NCBI GenBank assembly: GCA_963736525.1
Contig: CAVTPF010000018.1
Span: 62,001 to 126,000 of the forward strand
Source: Bog-473 sp963736525
GTDB lineage: Bacteria > Actinomycetota > Acidimicrobiia > Acidimicrobiales > RAAP-2
Direction of reading: 5' to 3'
DNA length: 64,000 bases
Position numbers and translations under genes: made by a program. The notes under the pieces were generated by a model that saw nothing but the letters and a program-made list of their open reading frames with translations, made no database searches and was not told the DNA's origin. This document shows positions 57,997 to 64,000 of this stretch, piece after piece. Every line of letters begins with the position of its first letter. Position 1 is the stretch's first letter.

Positions 57997-58045
57997 CAGT
58001 CGGCGCTTCGGCGACCTGGTCAGGCGTCGGATCGCAGCCGTGCCG

Positions 58046-58834
58046 TCAGGCGGAGCCACCGACGGCGTGCACCCCGCCGTCGACATGGACGATCTCCCCC
58101 GTGGTCATCGGGAACAGGTCGCTGAAGAGCGCGACGCACGCCTTGGCCACCGCCGAGGGGTCGTGCACGTCCCACCCCAGCGGCGCCCGGTCGGCCCAGG
58201 TGTCCTCGAAGGCGCTGAAACCGGGGATGGACTTCGCCGCCATGGTCCTGACGGGCCCCGCCGCCACCAGGTTGACCCGGATGCCGCGCGACCCGAGCTC
58301 CTTGGCGAGGTAGCGGGACAGTGACTCGAGGGCCGCCTTGGCCACTCCCATCCAGTCGTAGACGGGCCAGGCCACCGTGGCGTCGAAGTCGAGGCCCACG
58401 ACGGAGGCACCGCCGTCGTGACCGGCCGCCTCGAGCAGGGGCAAGAAGGCGTCGACGAGGGCCTTCAACGAATAGGTCGAGATGTTGAGCGCCACCGAGA
58501 CGTCGTCCCACCCGGCGGCGAACATGCCGTTGCCCAGGCAGTCCGGGGGGGCGAAGCCGATGGCGTGCAGCAGTCCGTCGAGGCGGTCCCAGCGCGCGGC
58601 CAACGCCGTGCCGGCGGCGGCCAGCTGCTCGGGCGACGTCACGTCGATCTCGAGGACCTCGGGCTCCCGGGGCAGCTTCCGGGCGGTCCGCTTGGTGAGG
58701 GAGAGGGCCCGTCCTGCGCCGGAGAGCACGATGTCGGCACCCTCTTCCTGGGCGAGCCGGGCCGCGGCAAAGGCCAACGACGCGTCGGTGAGCACGCCCG
58801 TGATCAGGAGCCGCTTTCCGTCCAGGAGTCCCAC
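58046..58834 (-). CDS. fabI: Enoyl-[acyl-carrier-protein] reductase (FabI/InhA type)
   Basis: 262 residues from GTG 58834. GLLDGKRLLITGVLTDASLAFAAARLAQEEGADIVLSG is the NADH site of FabI/InhA; HAIGFAPPDCLGNGMF and the catalytic YDWMGVAKAALESLSRYLAKELGSRGIRVN (Tyr and Lys seven apart) follow; VAAGPVRTMAAKSIPGFSAFEDTWADRAPLGWD is the substrate loop. It reduces trans-2-enoyl-ACP in the last step of fatty-acid elongation and belongs to the triclosan/isoniazid-target group. It is 31 bases from the divergent F420-reductase-like gene; a TAACCT box ten bases before the start is its likely -10. Confidence 0.93.
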   Translation of the reverse strand: MGLLDGKRLLITGVLTDASLAFAAARLAQEEGADIVLSGAGRALSLTKRTARKLPREPEVLEIDVTSPEQLAAAGTALAARWDRLDGLLHAIGFAPPDCLGNGMFAAGWDDVSVALNISTYSLKALVDAFLPLLEAAGHDGGASVVGLDFDATVAWPVYDWMGVAKAALESLSRYLAKELGSRGIRVNLVAAGPVRTMAAKSIPGFSAFEDTWADRAPLGWDVHDPSAVAKACVALFSDLFPMTTGEIVHVDGGVHAVGGSA

Positions 58835-58865
58835 TGCGCCAGCGAGGTTATGCGAAGGTAGGGGC

Positions 58866-59516
58866 GTGCACGTGGGAATTCTCGGTGGAACGGGGCCGGC
58901 CGGCCGCGGGGTCGCAGTTCGGTTGGCCGAGGCCGGCGTCCGGGTGACGATCGGGTCGAGAGACGCCGAGCGGGCCGCCGGGATCGTCGCCGATGTCGAG
59001 GCGAGGTGGCCCGCGCTCCCCCTGGCCCTCGACGGTGCGGACAATGCCGGGGCGTCGGCGGCCGATCTGGTCGTCGTGGCCACGCCGTGGGACAGTGCCA
59101 TCGCCACGGTCCGGGCGCTGCGCCAGCCTCTCGCCGGCAAGGTGGTGGTGTCGATGGCGAATGCCCTGGTCAAGGAGGGCAAGGAGATGCTGGCCCTGGT
59201 GCCGCCCCGGGGCTCGGTGGCGGCGGCCGTGCAGGCGGCACTCCCCGACAGCCTGGTGGCGGCCGCCTTCCACCACCTTCCCGCCGCGGAAATGGAAGAC
59301 CTGGCATCGGGGTTGGAAGCAGACGTGCTCGTCTGCTCGGACCACCCCGAAGCGACGGCGGCGACGGTCGCGCTGATCGAGCGCATGCGCGGGCTGCGAC
59401 CTCTCGACGCGGGGAGCCTCAGCCAAGCGGCGGCGATCGAGGCGTTCACAGCCGTCTGTGTCACCTTGAACATCCGGCACAAGGCGCACTCGACGCTGAG
59501 GATGGCCGGAATCTAA
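58866..59516 (+). CDS. NADPH:F420 oxidoreductase-like protein (NpdG family)
   Basis: 216 residues from GTG 58866. VHVGILGGTGPAGRGVAVRLAEAGVRVTIGSRDAERA is the NADP-binding fold of F420-dependent NADP reductase (typical GGTGxxGxG and SRxxxRA); ADLVVVATPWDSAIATV, VVSMANALV, AAFHHLPAAEM and SLSQAAAIEAFTAVCVTLNIRHKAHSTLRMAGI complete the family pattern. It shuttles hydride between NADPH and cofactor F420, which actinobacteria use in redox catabolism. Two bases separate it from mshC, so the pair is one transcript. Confidence 0.85.
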   Translation: MHVGILGGTGPAGRGVAVRLAEAGVRVTIGSRDAERAAGIVADVEARWPALPLALDGADNAGASAADLVVVATPWDSAIATVRALRQPLAGKVVVSMANALVKEGKEMLALVPPRGSVAAAVQAALPDSLVAAAFHHLPAAEMEDLASGLEADVLVCSDHPEATAATVALIERMRGLRPLDAGSLSQAAAIEAFTAVCVTLNIRHKAHSTLRMAGI

Positions 59517-59518
59517 CG

Positions 59519-60637
59519 GTGCGCCTGTACGACACGGCTCGGGGCGAGGTGGTGGCGTTCGAGCCGGGTCCCGTCGTGACGATGTACTCGTGCGGCATCA
59601 CCCCCTACGACGCCGCGCACCTCGGGCACGCCGCGGTGTACCTGTACTTCGACATGCTGCAGCGGCGCCTGCAGGATGCCGGACACGAGACGAAGTGCGT
59701 GCGCAACGTCACCGACGTCGACGACGACATCTTGCGCAAGGCGCGCGAGCTCGGGGTCCACTACCTCGACCTGGCCGCCGAGGAGATGGCCCGCTTCGAG
59801 GCGGAAATGGGACTCCTCAACCTGCTGCCGGTCTATTCCGAGCCGCGTGCGACCTCGGCGATCTCGGAGATCCTGTCGCTGATCGGGGCCGCCCTGCGGG
59901 GCGGGCATGCCTATGAGTCCGGCGGCTCCGTCTATTTCAGCGTCGCCACGTTCCCCGAGTTCGGCCGCATCAGCGGATACGACCGCGCGCGCATGCTGGT
60001 CCTCGCGGCGGAACACGGCGGCCACCCGGACGACCCCAACAAGCGCGACCCGCTCGACTTCGTGCTGTGGCAGCCGTCGCTGCCCGACGAGCCGGCGTGG
60101 GAGTCGCGGTGGGGCCCCGGTCGGCCCGGCTGGCACATCGAGTGCTCCGCCCTGGCGCTGCGCGAGCTGGGTGAGACGATCGACATCCACGGTGGCGGTC
60201 GAGACCTGGTGTTCCCCCACCACGAATGCGAGACGGCGCAATCCGAGTCGGTCACGGGGAAGCCCTTCGTGCGTCTCTGGTTCCACGTGGGCCTGGTGGG
60301 CCTGGACGGGACGAAGATGTCGAAGTCCCTCGGCAACCTCGTCTTCGTCGGCGACCTGTGCAAGGAGTGGGACGCGGCCGCCGTGCGGCTGGCCCTGCTG
60401 GGGCACCACTACCGGGAGGACTGGGACTGGCGCACCGGTGAGGACATGCCGGCGGCGGCGGCCAGGCTCGCGCTGTGGCGGAGCGCGCCCGGCGGCGGCG
60501 GTCCGGGGCTGTCGGCGGTGCGCGCCGCGCTCGACGACGACCTCGACACCCCCGCTGCGCTGCGCGCCCTCGACGACGAGGCCGCCGCCGGGCGACCGGT
60601 GGCCGACGGCGCCCGGCTGCTCGGCATCGCCCTCTGA
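59519..60637 (+). CDS. mshC: Mycothiol cysteine ligase (MshC), CysRS-like
   Basis: 372 residues from GTG 59519. The aminoacylation motifs are MYSCGITPYDAAHLGHAAVYLYFDMLQRRL (HIGH-type site as HLGH with a Zn Cys), RNVTDVDDDILRKA, WHIECSALALRELG...GGRDLVFPHHECETAQSE (Zn ligands) and KMSKSLGN. CGITPYDAAHLGHA and the short length (CysRS about 460) mark MshC, which joins cysteine to GlcN-inositol in mycothiol synthesis, rather than tRNA charging. It is somewhat shorter than mycobacterial MshC (about 410). Confidence 0.85.
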   Translation: MRLYDTARGEVVAFEPGPVVTMYSCGITPYDAAHLGHAAVYLYFDMLQRRLQDAGHETKCVRNVTDVDDDILRKARELGVHYLDLAAEEMARFEAEMGLLNLLPVYSEPRATSAISEILSLIGAALRGGHAYESGGSVYFSVATFPEFGRISGYDRARMLVLAAEHGGHPDDPNKRDPLDFVLWQPSLPDEPAWESRWGPGRPGWHIECSALALRELGETIDIHGGGRDLVFPHHECETAQSESVTGKPFVRLWFHVGLVGLDGTKMSKSLGNLVFVGDLCKEWDAAAVRLALLGHHYREDWDWRTGEDMPAAAARLALWRSAPGGGGPGLSAVRAALDDDLDTPAALRALDDEAAAGRPVADGARLLGIAL

Positions 60638-60679
60638 CGGCGTCGGCGCGGGTGGGTCGGGGCCGCGGGGTCGGTCCAG

Positions 60680-60685
60680 TACCCT
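60680..60685 (+). promoter_or_regulatory. -10 box of thrS
   Basis: TACCCT (TANNNT), giving a leader of roughly 58 bases before ATG 60750. Confidence 0.4.
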
Positions 60686-60705
60686 TGAAACACCAGGAAC
60701 GGCGT

Positions 60706-60728
60706 CCGGACCAGGAGCAATCCTCCGG
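60706..60728 (+). promoter_or_regulatory. Stem-loop in the thrS leader
   Basis: CCGG pairs with CCGG and AGGA with TCCT, closing a GCAA tetraloop (GNRA), with a three-base ACC bulge on the 5' side. It ends seven bases before the Shine-Dalgarno sequence AGGAAAGGG. A possible translational control element; it is not a T-box by sequence. Confidence 0.4.
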
Positions 60729-60749
60729 CTGAGCAGGAAAGGGTGCGCA

Positions 60750-62735
60750 ATGGCTGCGGTCATCTCGGTTGGTCTTCCCGACGGCTCGACGCGGGAGCTG
60801 GCCGAGGGCACGACGGCGGCCGAGCTCGCCAGGGACATCGGATCCCGTCTGGCGAAGGCAGCCGTCATCGCCACCGTCGACGGCCGCGAGGTGGACCTGT
60901 CCTCGGAGCTGCCCGACGGGGCCGTGGTGTCCATCGTCACCGCGGACACCGACGCCGGGCGGGCGGTCCTGCGGCACTCCACCGCCCACGTGATGGCCCA
61001 GGCGGTCCGCCGGCTGTGGCCGGGGGCGAAGTACGCCATCGGCCCCGTCATTGAGAACGGCTTCTACTACGACTTCGAGCTGCCCGGTGGCGCCCACTTC
61101 AGCGACGACGACCTGGAGCGGATCGAGGCCGAGATGCGGTCCATCGTCAAGGAGGACCAGCCCTTCGTCCGGCACGAGCACGACCTCGAGGAGGGGCTGG
61201 AGATCTTCGCCGACCAGCCCTTCAAGCAGGAGATCATCCGTGCCGTGGGGTCGGGCGCCGACGAGGTCGATGCCGCCGGCTCGGAGGTGAGCACCTATCG
61301 CAACTCGGACGCGTTCATCGACCTCTGCCGGGGTCCTCACGTGCCGTCGACGGGCCGCCTCGGCCATTTCAAATTGATGCGGGTCGCCGGCGCCTACTGG
61401 CGCGGTGACGAAAAGCGCGAGCAGCTGCAGCGCATCTACGGGACGGCCTGGGAGTCGGAGAAGGCTCTGGCGGCGTACCTGCACCAGCTCGAGGAGGCCG
61501 AGCGGCGCGACCACCGCAAGCTGGGTGCGGAGCTCGACCTCTACAGCTTCCCCGAGGAGATCGGGTCGGGTCTCGCCGTCTTCCACCCCAAGGGAGGCAC
61601 CGTCCGGCGGCTCATGGAGGAGTACTCGCGCCAGCGTCACGTCGAGGCCGGCTACGACTTCGTCAACTCGCCCCACATCACCAAGAGCGCGCTCTTCGAG
61701 GAGTCCGGCCATCTCGACTGGTTCGCCAACGAGATGTACCCGCCCATGGAGCTCGACGGAGGCACGCAGTACTACCTCAAGCCGATGAACTGCCCGTTCC
61801 ACATCCTCGTCTACCGGAGCCACCAGCGCTCGTACCGGGAGCTGCCGATGCGGCTCTTCGAGTTCGGCACGGTGTACCGCTACGAGATGTCCGGCGTGCT
61901 GCAGGGCCTCACGCGCGTTCGGGGCATGACCCAGGACGATGCGCACATCTTCTGCACCCGCGAGCAGATGGACGCGGAGCTGGTGCGGACCCTGCACTTC
62001 GTCCTTGACCTCTTGCGTGACTACGGGCTGAACGAGTTCTATCTCGAGCTGTCGACCAAGCCGCCGGGCAAGGCCGTGGGGTCCGACGAGGAGTGGGAGG
62101 TGGCCACCGAGGCGCTGCGCACGACGGCCCTCGAAATGGGGCTCGAGCTCGTCATGGACGAAGGCGGCGGTGCCTTCTACGGGCCCAAGATCTCGGTCCA
62201 GGCCCGTGACGCCATCGGGCGGACGTGGCAGATGTCGACGGTGCAGCTCGACTTCCAGCTGCCCCAGCGGTTCGGCCTGGAGTACGTGGGCCCGGACAAC
62301 GCGCGCCACCGACCGATCATGATCCACCGCGCGCTCTTCGGGTCGGTGGAGCGGTTCATGGCCGTGCTCATCGAGCACTACGCCGGCGCGCTGCCCACCT
62401 GGCTCTCGCCCGAACAGGTGCGGGTGATCCCGGTGACCGACGCGCAGATCGACGACGCGCAGGCAGTCGTCGACGCCTGTGGCGCGGCCGGACTGCGGGC
62501 CACCCTCGATGCCAGCGGCGAGAAGATGGGCGCGCTGGTCCGCCGCGCCAAGCTGGCCAAGATCCCCTACGTGCTCGTCGTGGGCCCCACGGACGTCGAG
62601 GCGGGGACGGTCGGGGTGAACCGGCGCGGCTGGGACACCAAACCCGAGCTCGGGGTCCCGCTCGACGATTGGGTGACCGAGGTCAGCGACGAGGTGGCCC
62701 GCAAGGGGCGGCCCGAGGACCGGGCGCCCGTATGA
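60750..62735 (+). CDS. thrS: Threonyl-tRNA synthetase
   Basis: 661 residues. TGS domain (1-63); editing domain with HSTAHVMAQAV (HxxxH) and DLCRGPHVPSTG; class II core with motif 1 region around RRLMEEYSRQRH, Zn-binding Cys in YLKPMNCPFHILVYRSHQRSYRELP, motif 2 LFEFGTVYRYEMSGVLQGLTRVRGMTQDDAHIFC, and motif 3 around NARHRPIMIHRALFGSVERFMAVLIEHY; anticodon-binding domain from about 565 (VRVIPVTDAQ). It charges tRNA-Thr and edits Ser-tRNA-Thr. Complete and full length. It overlaps the HIT gene by four bases. Confidence 0.97.
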   Translation: MAAVISVGLPDGSTRELAEGTTAAELARDIGSRLAKAAVIATVDGREVDLSSELPDGAVVSIVTADTDAGRAVLRHSTAHVMAQAVRRLWPGAKYAIGPVIENGFYYDFELPGGAHFSDDDLERIEAEMRSIVKEDQPFVRHEHDLEEGLEIFADQPFKQEIIRAVGSGADEVDAAGSEVSTYRNSDAFIDLCRGPHVPSTGRLGHFKLMRVAGAYWRGDEKREQLQRIYGTAWESEKALAAYLHQLEEAERRDHRKLGAELDLYSFPEEIGSGLAVFHPKGGTVRRLMEEYSRQRHVEAGYDFVNSPHITKSALFEESGHLDWFANEMYPPMELDGGTQYYLKPMNCPFHILVYRSHQRSYRELPMRLFEFGTVYRYEMSGVLQGLTRVRGMTQDDAHIFCTREQMDAELVRTLHFVLDLLRDYGLNEFYLELSTKPPGKAVGSDEEWEVATEALRTTALEMGLELVMDEGGGAFYGPKISVQARDAIGRTWQMSTVQLDFQLPQRFGLEYVGPDNARHRPIMIHRALFGSVERFMAVLIEHYAGALPTWLSPEQVRVIPVTDAQIDDAQAVVDACGAAGLRATLDASGEKMGALVRRAKLAKIPYVLVVGPTDVEAGTVGVNRRGWDTKPELGVPLDDWVTEVSDEVARKGRPEDRAPV

Positions 62736-63253
62736 GCCTGGAACACCTCTGGGCCGGGTGGCGCCGCGAGTACATCGTCGAGGCGACGGCGCGCGAGCGG
62801 GCGACGGGCCTGGCGCACGACGACGTCGACTGTGTGTTCTGCCGGCTGGCGTCGAGCGGTGCCCCCTCCGAGGACAACCTGGTCGCGTGGCGGGGCGAGC
62901 TGACCTTCGTCGTCATGAACGCCTACCCCTATGCCAGTGGGCACGTGCTCGTGCTGCCCCTGCGCCACGCCCGCTCCCTGACGGAGCTCAGCGAGGCCGA
63001 GTCCGCCGAGCTGTGGTCGGCGGCGCTGCGTGCGGTGACCGCCATCGAGAACGCATACGAGCCCGACGGGCTGAACATGGGGGCCAACCTGGGCCGCGCC
63101 GCGGGGGCCGGGCTGCCGTCGCACGTCCACCTCCACGTGCTGCCGCGCTGGTCCGGCGACACCAACTTCATGACGTCCGTGGCCGAGGCCAGGGTCCTGC
63201 CCGAAACGCTGCAGCTGTCCTGGAAGAGGCTTACCGACGCCTGGCCCGGATAA
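62732..63253 (+). CDS. HIT-family nucleotide hydrolase / Ap4A phosphorylase-like
   Basis: 173 residues, ATG overlapping the thrS stop. The start is LEHLWAGWRREYIVEA, then CVFCRLA (Zn Cys pair), NLVAWRGELTFVVMNAYPYASGHVLVLPLRHARSLTEL, and the HIT triad HVHLHVLPRWSGDTNFM. This is the actinobacterial HIT/Ap4A phosphorylase group commonly encoded after thrS. It probably cleaves Ap4A-like dinucleotides, which aminoacyl-tRNA synthetases produce as by-products, so the coupling to thrS makes biochemical sense. Confidence 0.9.
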   Translation: MSLEHLWAGWRREYIVEATARERATGLAHDDVDCVFCRLASSGAPSEDNLVAWRGELTFVVMNAYPYASGHVLVLPLRHARSLTELSEAESAELWSAALRAVTAIENAYEPDGLNMGANLGRAAGAGLPSHVHLHVLPRWSGDTNFMTSVAEARVLPETLQLSWKRLTDAWPG

Positions 63254-63305
63254 CGCCAAGCCGGGCGAGCGCGCCGGCGCCGGGCCCGATGACGGCGGAG
63301 GCACC

Positions 63306-64000
63306 GTGGGCACGCACCCGGCGTCTGCCGCGGCGGTGACGGCCGCCGGAGCCGCCAAGGAGGCACAGGAGGCGCCCCCCCAGCGGCGGTTCCGGTGCAT
63401 CGTGCGCCGAGCCTGGCCGTTCGTCCGGGTGGCGGTCGGCTTCGGCCTCGTCGGCGTCGCCCTGTGGGTGCTCTCGTCGAAGCGCTCGGAGCTCTCGGGG
63501 TTCTCGACCATCTTCAAGCATTTCGACTGGTGGTGGGTCGGCCCGGCGGTCGTCGCCGAGATCGGCTCGTACCTGTGCTTCGCCGCCATGCAGTACGAGC
63601 TGCTGCTCGCGGGTCACCTCCGCCCCCCGTGGCGCCCGCTGGTCAAGTTGACGTTCGCCTCCCAGGCGATCACCAACTCGTTGCCCATCGGGAACGCCAT
63701 CTCCACCGTCTACGGGTTCCGTTGGTTCCGCCGTTTCGGGGCGGACAACACGCTGGCGGCCTGGGCCATGGCCGGCACGCTGGTCGCGGCCTCGGTGAGC
63801 CTGTCGTTGGTGGCCATCCTGGGACTCGGGATCGCGACCAACGAGGGCGCGTCCTTCGACCTGGTGCCAGTGCTCATCGGCACCTTCGTGATCATGCTCG
63901 GTATCGGCTCCCTCTTCGTCTACGAACGGCCCCTGCACGCGGTCCTGACGGCCGCGCTGCGCGCCTCGGTGGCGTTGACCGGCCGCCCCCGGGGCGACAC
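63306..64000 (+). CDS. Flippase-like LPG-synthase-TM family membrane protein (N-terminal part)
   Basis: Runs off the right edge; about 231 residues are visible. The GTG start at 63306 has GGAGG four bases upstream. A basic N-terminal tail of about 35 residues precedes membrane segments (VRVAVGFGLVGVALWVLSS; WWVGPAVVAEIGSYLCFAAMQYELLLAG). LVKLTFASQAITNSLPIGNAISTVYGFRWFRRFGADNTLAAWAMAGTLVAASVSL is the conserved core of the UPF0104/AglD-like family, related to the flippase domain of lysylphosphatidylglycerol synthases. A lipid- or glycan-handling role is probable; details unknown. Confidence 0.8.
   Translation, partial: MGTHPASAAAVTAAGAAKEAQEAPPQRRFRCIVRRAWPFVRVAVGFGLVGVALWVLSSKRSELSGFSTIFKHFDWWWVGPAVVAEIGSYLCFAAMQYELLLAGHLRPPWRPLVKLTFASQAITNSLPIGNAISTVYGFRWFRRFGADNTLAAWAMAGTLVAASVSLSLVAILGLGIATNEGASFDLVPVLIGTFVIMLGIGSLFVYERPLHAVLTAALRASVALTGRPRGD

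Noticed and set aside
59519..60637. Cysteinyl-tRNA synthetase instead of MshC
   Set aside because: CGITPYDAAHLGHA, TDVDDD and the short C-terminus match MshC; CysRS has CGPTVYD...HIGHAR and an extra anticodon domain. A canonical cysS should exist elsewhere.
1..64000. tRNA, rRNA, CRISPR arrays, IS elements, prophage, replication origin
   Set aside because: Looked for tRNA-like TTCGA/acceptor pairs, regularly spaced repeats, transposase or integrase motifs and DnaA-box clusters; found none convincing. A tRNAscan/Infernal run would settle small RNAs.

Overview
The window is a 64 kb piece of a high-GC, gene-dense chromosome, most likely from an Actinomycetota lineage near the Acidimicrobiia. The clues are an exported protein with GYWLVASDGGIFSFGDA-type repeats, an InhA-type enoyl reductase, a mycothiol ligase (MshC), an NADPH:F420 reductase-like protein, MptB/GT87-type polyprenyl-phosphomannose mannosyltransferases, a DUF222/13E12 HNH protein, and many GTG starts with TANNNT -10 boxes 6-8 bases upstream (leaderless mRNAs). 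I see no rRNA, tRNA, CRISPR array, IS element or prophage. It reads as ordinary chromosome with one large regulated pathway island.

Layout. 1-4.2 kb (minus): truncated Tat phosphoesterase, two membrane mannosyltransferases and an anchored Thr/Ser-rich protein. 4.6-8.5 kb: cupin, crotonase, small acidic protein, large secreted propeller/repeat protein. 8.9-13.0 kb: transpeptidase (PBP), an ArsR-CDF metal-efflux operon with a perfect operator over its own start codon, and an Fe-S RNA uracil methyltransferase. 13.1-13.6 kb: remnant joining the start of a YCII protein to the end of an ECF sigma factor. 13.7-24.4 kb: SDR, Baeyer-Villiger monooxygenase, RidA, EstB-like esterase, FAD oxidoreductase, ABC-F protein and a two-domain FadE34-like acyl-CoA dehydrogenase, which suggests catabolism of cyclic or steroid-like compounds. 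24.4-34.3 kb: DUF218 protein, GT-C-like membrane protein, PrmC-like protein with a probable CTG start and no catalytic Asn, MFS pump with divergent MarR, ABC-2 exporter, acyl-CoA synthetase, second MFS pump.

34.5-43.8 kb is the main coherent system: an adenosylcobalamin riboswitch followed by nine tightly coupled genes (btuF-like, btuC, btuD, cobO, cbiZ, cobU, cobS, cbiB, CobC/CobD-like decarboxylase) and a tenth gene fusing BluB to CobT. Together they import corrinoids, adenosylate them, strip cobinamide to cobyric acid, rebuild the aminopropanol arm, make dimethylbenzimidazole from flavin and close the nucleotide loop. No corrin-ring genes are present, so this looks like a salvage and remodelling operon. 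Its riboswitch carries a visible SD/anti-SD/anti-anti-SD set.

43.9-64 kb: GDP-mannose 3,5-epimerase-like protein, amidohydrolase, HNH protein, DHA2 pump, GH3 glucosidase with a PA14 insert, BCCP-carboxyltransferase fusion, nitroreductase, nitronate monooxygenase-like flavoprotein divergent from a crotonase across two strong palindromes (one close to the TetR/KstR-type motif), ABC exporter, fabI divergent from an F420 reductase-like gene followed by mshC, then thrS with a structured leader, a HIT protein and a truncated flippase-like membrane protein.
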